Source: Rhabdochromatium marinum (GTDB lineage: Bacteria > Pseudomonadota > Gammaproteobacteria > Chromatiales > Chromatiaceae). From it: 64,000 nucleotides of DNA. The translations under genes were made by a program, and so were the position numbers. Positions 45,301-53,592 of the stretch are shown piece by piece. The stretch lies in NCBI RefSeq assembly GCF_016583795.1, contig NZ_NRRS01000011.1:62001-126000 (forward strand). The letters are read 5' to 3'. The notes under the pieces were generated by a model. The model ran no database searches. It saw nothing but the letters and a program-made list of their open reading frames with translations, and was not told where the DNA came from. Numbering within the stretch: the stretch's first letter is position 1; each line of letters opens with the position of its first letter.

Positions 45301-45830
45301 AGCGCATCCGGATTGGCATAGGTTTGCCCAGCCAGGCGCCCCTCAAACAGCATCGAAAAGACAAAAATGCCAGCCAAAATAGCCGTAGTGGTGGTGGCCT
45401 GCACCCAGCCATTGGCCGCCGCCAATGCTTCCTTGCCGACCAGTTCCTTGATATAGCCATATTTGGCCGGCGAGTAGAACGCACTCTGCATCGCCAGCAG
45501 AAAGGTCATCGCAAAGGCGGCGGTAAACCAGCCCAGCGCGTAAAACGCCGTGATTGCCAGGGTGCAGCCGACCGCGACCCACGCACTTACCCGCATGACC
45601 CGCCGCTTGGAAAAGCGATCAGCGAGAAACCCTGAGGGCGTAAACAGCAGCACAAAGGGCAGCAAAATCAGCCCATTGACAATGGCTGTCAGCAGAATCT
45701 GCACATCGCCATCATAGGTCTTAAACAGGGTGTTCTGAATGATGATCTTATGCCCGAGATCAACAAAGGCATTCAGAAAGATCATCAATACATAAGCAAG
45801 AAAACCCGTAATGCGGAATAGCTGACCCAT
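42372..45830 (-). CDS. MFS-acyltransferase-acyl-ACP synthetase fusion (LplT-Aas-like)
   Basis: A 1,152-residue inner-membrane protein with three modules. Residues ~1-420 are an MFS/LplT-like lysophospholipid flippase (12 hydrophobic segments). Residues ~435-620 are a PlsC acyltransferase with NHVSWIDW (HX4D-type) and LFPEGTLSKTG. Residues ~650-1152 are an AMP-forming acyl-ACP synthetase with VLFSSGSEGRPKGVELTHRN, EGYGATETTP, YKTGDKGHLDVDG and a C-terminal PKLGSGKTDF carrying the catalytic Lys. In E. coli, LplT and Aas are separate proteins that import and re-acylate lysophosphatidylethanolamine; here all functions are in one chain. It is a single gene convergent with the AAA-ATPase gene. Confidence 0.9.
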   Translation of the reverse strand: MGQLFRITGFLAYVLMIFLNAFVDLGHKIIIQNTLFKTYDGDVQILLTAIVNGLILLPFVLLFTPSGFLADRFSKRRVMRVSAWVAVGCTLAITAFYALGWFTAAFAMTFLLAMQSAFYSPAKYGYIKELVGKEALAAANGWVQATTTTAILAGIFVFSMLFEGRLAGQTYANPDALMRLIAPLGWVLVGCALAELFMAYRLPQTSSGSALRFDWGAYVSGRYLRQNLAAAWNNQVIWLSIVGLAVFWSISQVVLAVFPAFAKETLAETNTVVIQGLLACSGLGIILGSYLAGRVSRQHIETALIPVGAIGIALSLFVLPGLTAAWAFALNFFALGFLGGLFLVPLNALIQFNAGESGLGRVLAANNFIQNLLMLGFLGLTVVAAYLQLGSLTLLVFLALVATVGAIYTLYQLPQSLVRFVIARVMATRYRLNVMGLTHLPAQGGVLLLGNHVSWIDWAMVQMASPRPVRFVMERDIYERWYLRWFLDFFGVVPISRAGSRQAIAAVTERLDAGEVVCLFPEGTLSKTGQLNEFKRGFERAAQAAGPGVIVPFYQRGLWGSRFSYASAKLKTDRREGRLREIVVAFGTPLPLTATAEQVKQAVFELSVTSWRRYVATLPPLPVAWLHAARRDPGATAVMDSSGTRLSNRRLITAVLLFAGRIKRMGMGMGQTSAIGIVLPATSAGAIANLAALVAGKTVVNLNYTASQEALRAGVEQAGVRDLLTSERFLRKLEQRGIDLRATLPEVRLHAMEELRAAISKPQALWMLLLSSLLPASALLALFGRVGQADDTAAVLFSSGSEGRPKGVELTHRNILANVRQIADVLNTEREDIVLSNLPLFHAFGLTATTFMPLLEGIPMVCHPDPTDAVGGAKAIARYRVTVLCSTSTFLRLYTRNRRIHPLMLQSLRVVVAGAERLSPDVREAFELKFHKPIYEGYGATETTPVASVNVPDALDPMSWKLQSGSRPGTVGLPLPGTSFRVVDPDSLQPLAPDEDGLILIGGVQVMKGYLGDPEKTAAAVVELDGVRWYKTGDKGHLDVDGFLTIVDRYSRFAKLGGEMISLSAVEDQVRRVLERPELELAAVNLPDARKGERIVLLVADDIDTEHLRSALLAAGVNPLSIPAEIRRVAAIPKLGSGKTDFGAVRALAVAE

Positions 45831-46399
45831 GGCGAGACTCCCAGGCTGGCGCGGAGAAGGAGAAACAGGTGCGGATTGAGCCCTTGCGGCTGCGAGACAT
45901 CATGACAGCTTGGCTGCGAGGGCGAAACCTGAACGCATGGTCTCTGCGCCCGGAGATGCACCCAAAGATGCACCCAGCAATGCACCAAATGAGTGAGATA
46001 CTGGCAATCACCCAGTCCGCGCCGACAGCCGCAAACACCAAGTTATCAACGACCCGCCCTGTCGAGCCAAACGGATCCGAACGTGCAGCCCGTACAATCC
46101 CTTCAGATCATCAGCCATATAAAAAACAACAACTTAAGCACTTGTAACACTTCTGACCAAAACACCAGTCAGCGAGCCTGAACAAAGGGTTAGACCTTCT
46201 GCACCCATTTTGCTCACAGACTTATCCACAGCAACAGTGGATATCCCCAGGCTCGCCCCCATCTGCACAACGCAAACCGCTCCCGACAACAGGTTCTCGT
46301 GCGAGCCGGGCGCCAACTTCGGTATAGTCTTCATGCAGCTCCGGCTGCGCCATTCATCTTCCATCCACCTCCAGCGATCACCCAGGAGCGCGATTCGCA
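45831..46399. other. Long intergenic region with a DnaA-box-containing inverted repeat
   Basis: 569 bases between divergent genes. No RNA gene or convincing open frame is seen. It holds a consensus DnaA box within an inverted repeat (46222-46243, listed separately). Promoters for the aas-like and secreted-protein genes must be here. Confidence 0.4.
46222..46243. promoter_or_regulatory. DnaA box within a 7-bp inverted repeat
   Basis: TTATCCACA (46222-46230) is an exact match to the DnaA-box consensus. TATCCAC (46223-46229) and GTGGATA (46237-46243) form a perfect inverted repeat with a 7-base spacer. A single box is not an origin, but it could regulate the flanking genes. Confidence 0.4.
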
Positions 46400-46843
46400 A
46401 TGCCGCAGACTCCGCGATCATTTCCCCGGCTGCCCCGTCGGCTGCAACTACCAGCAACAGTCCTGCTTTGCGCGGTGTTGCAGGCCCCTGCCACACTCGC
46501 CGAGCCATTCGACACCGCCACCCAGGCCATGCTGGTCAACGCCGTCGAAGCCGCCTTTGAACTCGATCTGTTCAACAACCGCTGCCGCAGCGATGTCTCA
46601 GGCCGGCGCAGCGAAAATCTCAACAAAGAACTGGTCAGCCGCTATCGCATAACCGTCCTTGATGTACAGGATGATTATTTTCCCGAAGGCTATTATCGCG
46701 ACGCTCAGTCGCGCATGGAGGCGGACTTTCTCGATCAACTGCGCAACATCGGTGGCTGTGAAGGCGCCAAACAGGCCAAACTGCGCGACACGTTAAGAGC
46801 GCGTTACGAAACAGCCATGGAAGCAGTTGCACGCCAGCACTGA
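46400..46843 (+). CDS. Small exported protein of unknown function
   Basis: 147 residues. A basic N terminus and hydrophobic segment ending LLCAVLQAPATLA, before EPFDTATQAM, form a Sec signal peptide with likely cleavage near residue 36. The mature ~110 residues contain a CRSD and a GGCEG cysteine that could pair, plus charged helices (KQAKLRDTLRARYETAMEAV). AGGAG lies about 12 bases before the ATG. No family is recognised. It is a lone gene bounded by two long non-coding gaps. Confidence 0.6.
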   Translation: MPQTPRSFPRLPRRLQLPATVLLCAVLQAPATLAEPFDTATQAMLVNAVEAAFELDLFNNRCRSDVSGRRSENLNKELVSRYRITVLDVQDDYFPEGYYRDAQSRMEADFLDQLRNIGGCEGAKQAKLRDTLRARYETAMEAVARQH

Positions 46844-47341
46844 ACCCATCGACCATCAAAGACAGCCGCGTTTTTCAGCGCCAATTCCCCTTGAGCGTCA
46901 ACAGAAGCACACGATAAGATCGGCTTTCGGCTACGCAACGGTGCATCACCGACTCTAGAACCCTTGGGGTCACAGGGTTTCCATATTCAAAAAGTCATCA
47001 AAAGCACTTAAAGCGCGCATTTGTAGGCATTTTCCCTACAAAATCTTGCCTGCTTGCGCCAAGTTGCTTGATACATAGGGTCGGTGCTTGGTGTCATTGC
47101 TTCCCAGAGCGGGAATAAATCAAAATCGAAAGGCAATCGCAAAGGAAAAAAGACGCCGCCGCCAATAAACGGGCATAGATTTTCAAAGGATTTTCAAAGT
47201 TCGACAAGGAAGTCAGCTTAATCGGTTAATACCTTGAAAATTTCCACTTCCTGTTTTTATGAGTCTTCTTCCTGGCGCTGCAACTGGTCCTGTTCCAACG
47301 ATCATCCGGGCTTGCATACAATTCACACGCCAGTTTCTGGA
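46844..47341. other. Intergenic region without recognised gene
   Basis: 498 bases, noticeably AT-rich for this genome. It contains a short inverted repeat TGTAGG...CCTACA near 47021-47040 with no convincing T run. No coding frame with support and no RNA gene is visible. It may hold the terminator region of the secreted-protein gene. Confidence 0.35.
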
Positions 47342-48133
47342 TCAGTCCAGCGCACGCACCCGCAACTGCAAACGCCGCTCGCTGGCATCCTCGGTTGACC
47401 AGTGCCTCACTCCCGCTTCCTCCAACCGCTGCTCACCGCCCACCTCCAGCCAGGTGCCAATCCAGCCGCGCACGACAGTCTGTGCCGAGGCACCACGCAT
47501 GTTGCCATTGGGCAGAGGGCGCTCATTTTGCTGATACAGCTCCACAGTGACTTCCTCGCCATGGATACGCGGTACCGCATAGAAACCAGTCTCACTTGAC
47601 TGATAACCGTGCTCAACCACCGCGCCGCGCCCTGGCCACGGGCCGGCAAGATTCGCCACCGGACGCCATTGCCCCGTGCGAATCAGCGCCGGATGCCCGT
47701 CAAGCGTTTGCACCCGCTGCACCAAATCATCATCCCGTCGGGTACGATACTCGCGACTTGACGTGCCAAAATGCCGGCCGGAGCCATGGCCAATGGAGCG
47801 ATCCGCCAGGCGCACCTCGATCATCAGACGCCGGGGCGGGCGATCGAGACGCTCCAGCGCCTCGCTCACAGTCGCAATCTCCTCCGGCGTGCCATGCACA
47901 ATAAGTTGATCACGATGGGCCACAACGCTGCCCCCTCCCACCATCGGCCGCACCACATCGACCAAATCCTCTGCCGGCTGGGAATAGACCGGCAGATAAA
48001 CAAAGTCACGCGCATCCTCTGCACCGGCGGGTCCGGCAACCAGCAAGAGCCACAGACAGCATCCCAGCAAACCGGCGGTTGTGGTTACGGCTCCGGACCA
48101 GCCTCCAAACAACACTCGACGACTCATGCTCAT
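47342..48133 (-). CDS. Exported protein with secretin N-domain (NolW-like)
   Basis: About 263 residues from ATG 48133; the upstream extension to 48250 lies in the NUDIX gene. The signal peptide ends LLLVAGPAGA before EDARDFVYLPVYSQPAEDLV. The stretch VVAHRDQLIVHGTPEEIATV, then EALERLDRPPRRLMIEVRLA, is the small ring-forming domain found before the channel of type II/III secretins. There is no secretin channel domain, so it is a stand-alone N-domain protein. The ATG overlaps the NUDIX stop (ATGA). Its role is unknown. Confidence 0.7.
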   Translation of the reverse strand: MSMSRRVLFGGWSGAVTTTAGLLGCCLWLLLVAGPAGAEDARDFVYLPVYSQPAEDLVDVVRPMVGGGSVVAHRDQLIVHGTPEEIATVSEALERLDRPPRRLMIEVRLADRSIGHGSGRHFGTSSREYRTRRDDDLVQRVQTLDGHPALIRTGQWRPVANLAGPWPGRGAVVEHGYQSSETGFYAVPRIHGEEVTVELYQQNERPLPNGNMRGASAQTVVRGWIGTWLEVGGEQRLEEAGVRHWSTEDASERRLQLRVRALD

Positions 48134-48678
48134 TTGGCTGCACCGGTAGCGGCGAGGATATGCGCGGCGCGCAACAGACCAATCAGCGTCTTGGCATCGC
48201 TGATCTCCCCGGAATAACAGCGCGCCAATGCCGTTTCCAACGCCATCCAATGCACTTCGATCAGCTCACCATGCTCGTGCGCCTGCGCGCGGTCGCTGAG
48301 CTGGCGTCCCAAAAACAGATGAATGACTTCCGTCAGCACCCCGGGTGAGCTGTGCAAAAATCCGAGCGGGGTCCAGTGTGCAGCCGCCACTCCAGCCTCC
48401 TCAATCAGCTCGCGCTCGGCGGTGCTCTGTGGTGTTTCCCCAGGATCGAGCTTGCCGGCGGGCAATTCCCACAGCCAACCCCCGGCGGCATGGCGATATT
48501 GCCGCAACAGGCAGACACGGCCCTGCGCATCAAAGGCTACCACGGCCGCCCCACCTGGATGCTTGACCACATCCAGTTCCACCAGCGCCTGATTGGGCAA
48601 GCGCACGCGTTCCTGAAACACATCGACCACTCGCCCCCGATAGCGCGGAATGGATTCCATCGGTTGTTCCTCTGTCAT
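48130..48678 (-). CDS. NUDIX hydrolase, ADP-ribose pyrophosphatase-like
   Basis: 182 residues from ATG 48678, which has GGAG seven bases upstream; an open frame reaches 48822 without similarity. The full Nudix box is present: G-x5-E-x7-REUxEExGU as GKLDPGETPQSTAERELIEE followed by AGV. LLRQYRHAAGGWLWELPAGK precedes it, typical of ADP-ribose/ADP-sugar pyrophosphatases (NudF-like). It is a cytosolic, metal-dependent enzyme hydrolysing a nucleoside diphosphate derivative. The stop overlaps the downstream exported-protein gene. Confidence 0.9.
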   Translation of the reverse strand: MTEEQPMESIPRYRGRVVDVFQERVRLPNQALVELDVVKHPGGAAVVAFDAQGRVCLLRQYRHAAGGWLWELPAGKLDPGETPQSTAERELIEEAGVAAAHWTPLGFLHSSPGVLTEVIHLFLGRQLSDRAQAHEHGELIEVHWMALETALARCYSGEISDAKTLIGLLRAAHILAATGAAK

Positions 48679-48807
48679 CAGGTGTCTCCTGTTGGTCAAC
48701 AATGGCCATGCGCCAGGATAAACCCTAACACAGCTCAGGCCGGGACTATCCAGGCGCCGCAACTCATGGCAAGGTAAGGGGCGTGCCCTCTCGCCGGAGA
48801 CAAAACC

Positions 48808-50313
48808 ATGACCGCGCCCCATCCTTCACAGTCACCCGCCCAAGCAACTGCACCGGACGGAACCTCTCCAATGGATCCCGGCCTGTGTCTGGTGTTTGGC
48901 GCCAGCGGCTATATTGGCAGCCATCTGGTGCCAAAACTGCTCGCCGAAGGTATCCGCGTACGCGCCACCTCGCGCAACCAGGCCAGCCTGGAAGCACACG
49001 GCTGGTCAGCCGCCGAGCTGGCCAGTGCCGATGCGCTGCAACCTGACACCCTGCTTCCAGCCCTGCAAGGCGTGCGTGTGGCCTATTATCTGGTGCACTC
49101 CATGGGCGCCGGCAAAGCCTTCGGGCAGCTGGATCTGGAAGCGGCCGGACACTTTGCCGCCGCAGCCGCCAAAGCCGGCGTGGAGCGAATCATTTACCTG
49201 GGTGGTCTGGTGCCAGAAGACGCCAGCAGCGAGCACATTGTCTCGCGACGCGACACCGGCGATGCCTTGCGACGCGGCTCGGTGCCAGTGACCGAACTAC
49301 GCGCCGGCATTATCGTTGGCCCCGGCTCAGCCGCCTTCGAGGTGATGCGCGATCTGGTCTATCACCTGCCGGTGATGATCACCCCGCGCTGGGTGCGGGC
49401 CAAGTCACCACCGATTGCACTGGATAACCTGCTGACCTATCTGGTCGAACTGGCGCGCCAGCCCGACACCGGCGGCCAGATCTTCGACGCCGCCGGCGCC
49501 GAAACCCTGACCTATCAGCAGATGATGGGGATCTTGGCAGAGGCCGGTGGGCGCCGCCCGCCGCTGATCATCCCGGTGCCAGTGCTCTCGCCTAAGTTAT
49601 CCTCTTACTGGCTGCGACTGATCACCTCGGTGCCGACCAATATCGCGCGCGCCCTGATCGAAGGGCTGAAGCACGACTTTACCGCCGATGACGCCGCATT
49701 GCGCCGTCTGATCCCGCAGCGCCTGCTCGGATTTCGCGAAGCGGTCACCACTGCCTTTGCCGCCGAGCGCGAACACCGTATCACCACCCGTTGGGTTGAA
49801 GGAGCCTTTGCCGTGCGCAACCATCGCATCGACTATGCCTACTATGCCAAACGCGCTGGCGGCAGTGCCGAAACCAGTGCCCCACCCGCCGCCGTCTGGG
49901 AGATTGTCACCGCTATTGGCGGTGCAACCGGCTATTACTACCTCAATCCCCTGTGGCAACTGCGCGAACGGCTCGACTGGCTCGCCGGCGGCCCCGGCCA
50001 TCGCGGTGGCCGCCGCCACCCCACCGAGTTGCGCGTTGGTGATCGTATCGATTCCTGGAAGGTGCTCGGCATGGAACCGGAGCGCCGACTCAGCCTGGCC
50101 TTTGGTATGAAAGCCCCCGGCGCCGGCCTGTTGGAATTCGACCTTGAACCGCTTGCCAATGGCGGCACCCGGCTGAGCCTCACCGCCTATTGGCATCCCG
50201 CCGGTGTCTGGGGCCTGCTGTACTGGTACGGCTTTGAGCCGGCTCACAAGGTCATCTTCGCTGGCACCGCCCGTGAGATCTGCGCCCGCGCCGAACAGGC
50301 TCAGAAGCCCTAA
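48808..50313 (+). CDS. NAD(P)-binding epimerase-like protein with DUF2867 domain
   Basis: A 501-residue protein. GGAG precedes ATG 48808 at eight bases; a second ATG at 48871 starts the conserved part. An atypical short-chain dehydrogenase/NAD(P)H-binding Rossmann domain opens with CLVFGASGYIGSHLVPKL (GxSGxxG pattern), followed by YYLVHSMG and ERIIYLGGLVPE. The C-terminal ~170 residues are a DUF2867 domain (ATGYYYLNPLWQLRERLDWL; LRVGDRIDSWKVLGMEP), probably a START-like ligand pocket. The substrate is unknown. It is convergent with trhP. Confidence 0.85.
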   Translation: MTAPHPSQSPAQATAPDGTSPMDPGLCLVFGASGYIGSHLVPKLLAEGIRVRATSRNQASLEAHGWSAAELASADALQPDTLLPALQGVRVAYYLVHSMGAGKAFGQLDLEAAGHFAAAAAKAGVERIIYLGGLVPEDASSEHIVSRRDTGDALRRGSVPVTELRAGIIVGPGSAAFEVMRDLVYHLPVMITPRWVRAKSPPIALDNLLTYLVELARQPDTGGQIFDAAGAETLTYQQMMGILAEAGGRRPPLIIPVPVLSPKLSSYWLRLITSVPTNIARALIEGLKHDFTADDAALRRLIPQRLLGFREAVTTAFAAEREHRITTRWVEGAFAVRNHRIDYAYYAKRAGGSAETSAPPAAVWEIVTAIGGATGYYYLNPLWQLRERLDWLAGGPGHRGGRRHPTELRVGDRIDSWKVLGMEPERRLSLAFGMKAPGAGLLEFDLEPLANGGTRLSLTAYWHPAGVWGLLYWYGFEPAHKVIFAGTAREICARAEQAQKP

Positions 50314-50322
50314 GCGAGCGAC

Positions 50323-51600
50323 TCAGAGCTGGCGTGTCAGCAGCGCAAAGGGACTGAGCGCCGGGCTGTCCTGGCACTGGGGCACTCCCAAGCGCACCCT
50401 CCAGCCGGAGCCGGGCGCAACGTCCAGCGGTTGGCCATGCCGATCGCTCAGGTGTTCGCAGATAAACGCCTGATTGCCGGTAGGCGTCAGCAGTTCCAGC
50501 CGATCCCCGCGCGCAAAGCGATTTTTCACCTCCACTTCAACCACGGAAGCCGCCGCATCGACGCCCACCACGTCGCCCACAAAGATCGCCTGACGATTGC
50601 GCGACACGCCATCCTGGTAGTTTTGCAGGTCCTCCGGAGCATGGCGCTGGTAGAAACCCGAGGTATAACCGCGATTCGCCAGTCCTTGCAATTCATCAAG
50701 CCAGCGCGGCTCAAAGGGCTGACCAGCCACCGCATGATCAATCGCCTGGCGATACACCTGGGTAGCGCGTGCACTATAGTAGTGGGACTTGGTACGTCCT
50801 TCAATTTTCAGGCAATCAATGCCCATGGCCACTAGTTCCGCCACATGCTCAACAGCGCGCAAATCCTTGGCATTGAGAATGTAGGTGCCCTGTTCGTCTT
50901 CAAAGATTGGCAGCCACTCCCCGGGGCGCTGCGCCTCTTCAAGCACCACCGAGCCCAATCGGTATTCCCAGCGACAGGCATTAGTGCAACTGCCCTGATT
51001 GGCATCGCGGTGATTGAAATAGCCCGACAGCAGGCAGCGCCCGGAGTAGGCAATGCACAGCGCGCCATGCACAAAGACTTCCAGCTCAATGTCCGGGCAT
51101 TGCTCACGAATCGCGGCAATTTCCGCCAGCGCCAGCTCGCGCGACAGAATCACCCGCGTCAGTCCCTGGCGCTGCCAGAAGCGCACCGCAGCGGCATTGG
51201 TGGTATTGGCCTGCACCGACAAATGAATCGGCAGCGCTGGCCAGTGTGTGCGCACCAGATCAATCAGCCCGGGATCGGACATGATGAGCGCATCCGGCGC
51301 ATCTTCAGGCTGTTGCGGGCTGACAATGGGGCGCAGATCATCAAGAAAGGTACGCAGCTTGGCCCCATGCGGCATGAGATTAACCGCGAGATAGAAGGAA
51401 CGGCCGAGCGCGTGGGCCGCGCGAATGCCCTCGATCAGATTGGCGCCGGTAAAATCATTGTTACGCACCCGCAAGCTGTAGCGCGGCACCCCGGCATAGA
51501 CCGCATCGGCCCCATAAGCGAGCGCATAGTCCAGCATGCGCCGGGTGCCAGCCGGTGCCAGCAACTCAGGTCCGGCACGTCCCCGATCAGTCGCGCTCAA
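50323..51600 (-). CDS. trhP: tRNA 5-hydroxyuridine synthesis protein TrhP (U32 peptidase family)
   Basis: A 425-residue protein of the U32 'peptidase' family, closest in pattern to E. coli YegQ/TrhP (453 residues), which hydroxylates U34 of certain tRNAs using prephenate. The key stretch EVFVHGALCIAYSGRCLLSG, then YFNHRDANQGSCTNACRW, holds four cysteines likely to bind an Fe-S cluster. MGIDCLKIEGRTKSHYY is the second family signature. It starts with ATG overlapping the ChaN-like gene's stop (51597-51600). Confidence 0.88.
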   Translation of the reverse strand: MSATDRGRAGPELLAPAGTRRMLDYALAYGADAVYAGVPRYSLRVRNNDFTGANLIEGIRAAHALGRSFYLAVNLMPHGAKLRTFLDDLRPIVSPQQPEDAPDALIMSDPGLIDLVRTHWPALPIHLSVQANTTNAAAVRFWQRQGLTRVILSRELALAEIAAIREQCPDIELEVFVHGALCIAYSGRCLLSGYFNHRDANQGSCTNACRWEYRLGSVVLEEAQRPGEWLPIFEDEQGTYILNAKDLRAVEHVAELVAMGIDCLKIEGRTKSHYYSARATQVYRQAIDHAVAGQPFEPRWLDELQGLANRGYTSGFYQRHAPEDLQNYQDGVSRNRQAIFVGDVVGVDAAASVVEVEVKNRFARGDRLELLTPTGNQAFICEHLSDRHGQPLDVAPGSGWRVRLGVPQCQDSPALSPFALLTRQL

Positions 51601-52772
51601 TGCAGCTCCACCTCAAAGTTTAGCCGCTGCGGCGCACCGATTAACCCAGGGCGCAACACTTGCACTGGCAGGCGTTCTCCCGGGGTGGCATCCAGCATGG
51701 CAATACGAACATCGGTATAGTCGGCAATCGGCCACTGGCCAATGCGTACCAGGCGATCATCGCGCTTCAGACCGGCGTCCCGGGCGCCACTCTCGGTGGC
51801 GAAATCCTGAATGCGCACGCCTGACAGCGGATCCTTTGGTTCGGAATCGGACTCGGTATCCAACATCACACCCAGCAGGCCGGCTGGTGGCAGAGTCGTC
51901 GGTGGCGGAAACAGCAGATAATCAGCCCGATCCGGCGCGAAGGCCTGGGAGCTTCCATTCAGAATGGTCACGCTCTGACGCTTGGTGCGCTGTTCAACCG
52001 GCTGCGGAATCCCCTGTCCGTATTCAATATGGCCATTTCCAGCCAGCACCACCAGCTGACTGCGCGGATGCGCGGCCAGTGCCTCCACCGCCCGTTGCGC
52101 CATGCCATGATCCCACACCCGCTGCACCGCCAGAAAATGCTCGAAATCGCTGTTCGGTCCGCGCGGATGTTGCTCAAAGACCGCCTGAATGCGCGCCCGA
52201 TAGGCCGGATCGGGATCAGCGTCATCAAGTGTGGCCGGCAGGGAGGCGCGTTCCTCGGCTGATAAGCCCGCGAGGCCCTGATCTCCGACCTTGCGCGTCA
52301 GCTCGCTGGGCACATTTAATGCAATCAATGGCAGCCCCTGTGCGCGCGCAAAGCGCAAAATTGGCCGATAGAGTCGGTAGTCAAAGCGCCAGCGTTCAAA
52401 ATATTCCGTCTGCCGCAGCATCTCCTGCTCGCTGATGGTACCGGCGACATAGGCATCGAGCACCGACTGGAACGGCTGTTGAAAGCACTCCAAACCAATC
52501 AGCAGCGGGCGGCCCCGCGCATGCAGGCGTTTGATGATGGCCAGCTGATTGAGGTGATCGGCATAATTATCGTGCGTCTCGCCGATAAAGATCACCTCCT
52601 GCGCGGACAGGTGTTCAACCAGATCATTAAGCCCCACCAGGCGACTCACATCCAGCACCTGGGTCTCCGCCGGTGCGCTCAGCGTCAGTGCGGTTTCCTC
52701 GGCATCGGCAGTGAGGCCGGGCAGCGACCAACACAGCAGCATGGCGCCCAGCATGACTCGGAGCCTTAACAT
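51597..52772 (-). CDS. ChaN-like haem-binding-family exported protein with PDZ domain
   Basis: 391 residues from ATG 52772; a longer open frame to 53051 has no support. A signal peptide (MLGAMLLCWSLPGLTADA) is followed by the ChaN/DUF399 fold. VIFIGETHDNYADHLNQLAI, ECFQQPFQSVLDAYVAG and VVLAGNGHIEYGQGIPQPVE are its conserved parts, including the His residues seen in haem-binding ChaN proteins. The C-terminal ~80 residues are a PDZ-like domain (IQDFATESGARDAGLKRDDR). A periplasmic role in iron/haem handling is suggested by the family only. Its stop overlaps trhP. Confidence 0.82.
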   Translation of the reverse strand: MLRLRVMLGAMLLCWSLPGLTADAEETALTLSAPAETQVLDVSRLVGLNDLVEHLSAQEVIFIGETHDNYADHLNQLAIIKRLHARGRPLLIGLECFQQPFQSVLDAYVAGTISEQEMLRQTEYFERWRFDYRLYRPILRFARAQGLPLIALNVPSELTRKVGDQGLAGLSAEERASLPATLDDADPDPAYRARIQAVFEQHPRGPNSDFEHFLAVQRVWDHGMAQRAVEALAAHPRSQLVVLAGNGHIEYGQGIPQPVEQRTKRQSVTILNGSSQAFAPDRADYLLFPPPTTLPPAGLLGVMLDTESDSEPKDPLSGVRIQDFATESGARDAGLKRDDRLVRIGQWPIADYTDVRIAMLDATPGERLPVQVLRPGLIGAPQRLNFEVELH

Positions 52773-53020
52773 TACATTGGCAGGAGCCAGACCAGCAGAG
52801 AGCATGGCCCCGGAGCAAGATAAGCGACGCAACAAGCTGATCCTCCACACGGGTGGCGGCCGAACGGAGGCTCCATGGCAAAAACCGGAGTAACCGGTTG
52901 GAGCTGACCGGGGCCAGGTTGATGAGCATTCAGTGGTGATAGCAGCAACATCAGGTTGCAACCCGGCAAGAACAACCCCTGTTACAGCAAAAGACCGCAA
53001 TCGGTCACCAGCGCCGTCTG
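52773..53020. other. Intergenic gap with no recognised feature
   Basis: 248 bases between the ChaN-like start and the 3' end of the next minus-strand gene. A short GACCG-CAAT-CGGTC stem is present near 52991-53004, too weak to call a terminator. The ChaN-trhP promoter must lie here. Confidence 0.3.
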
Positions 53021-53524
53021 TCACCAGAAGGGTTCCTTGAACCAATCCCAAATCCCCAGTGAGAGCATTGGGATCAGATCAACCCCAGCGGCGGATTTCA
53101 GCAGATAGAGCGCCAGCAACCCTATGAGCAGGCTAACCCCCAAAAACCCAATCAGAAAGAGCATCTGGAACAGCAAACCGATGCGTTGCTCGCCGCGCGT
53201 CAATTGCCGCCGGTTACGTCCGAGCAGAAAAACGACATAATAGCGATAGCGCCACAGCTTGAAGGTGCCACGCCAGTCAAGTGCATGACGCTGCCAAGTA
53301 CGCGCCATCAGCGCCGCCTTCAGAAACTCAAGCTGTTGCGGTGAAAAACTGTCCTGCGCCTCCGGTGGCATACGCGCCAGCAACGGCTGCAAAATCCGAT
53401 CCTGGCGCCAATCGGTGCGACGATCATCGGTTTCGGCTTGCGCATCGGCATCAGGGCTGGGATTCAGGATAAAAGGTTTTGTCGAGTCGTTGTTCTGCAT
53501 TTCCTTTGTGGACTGCAAGTCCAT
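53021..53524 (-). CDS. Hypothetical membrane protein, 167 residues
   Basis: A soluble ~110-residue N-terminal part (FSPQQLEFLKAALMARTWQR; WRGTFKLWRYRYYVVFLLGR) is followed by one or two membrane segments (LLFQMLFLIGFLGVSLLIGL, LALYLLKSAAGVDLIPMLSL). A second ATG at 53500 is possible, but neither start has a clear ribosome site. I recognise no family. The gene ends near its membrane part and borders the IS1 region 68 bases upstream of its start. Confidence 0.6.
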   Translation of the reverse strand: MDLQSTKEMQNNDSTKPFILNPSPDADAQAETDDRRTDWRQDRILQPLLARMPPEAQDSFSPQQLEFLKAALMARTWQRHALDWRGTFKLWRYRYYVVFLLGRNRRQLTRGEQRIGLLFQMLFLIGFLGVSLLIGLLALYLLKSAAGVDLIPMLSLGIWDWFKEPFW

Positions 53525-53592
53525 AGTATGAAGTGCGGACTAAAGAAACAAAAGGAATCGCTTCGCGATACCAAATTTCGATTGAGGAAAGC

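Noticed and set aside
44514-45635. 373-residue plus-strand open frame
   Set aside because: It lies wholly antisense to the Aas-like fusion gene, is very rich in Gln/Arg/His, and has no family motif; it is a shadow of the GC-rich coding strand.
46222-46230. Replication origin suggested by a DnaA box
   Set aside because: Only one exact box is present, with no AT-rich unwinding element, no box cluster and no dnaA/gyrB/gidA genes nearby.
47021-47040. Terminator at TGTAGG...CCTACA
   Set aside because: Six-base stem without a run of Ts; not strong enough to call.
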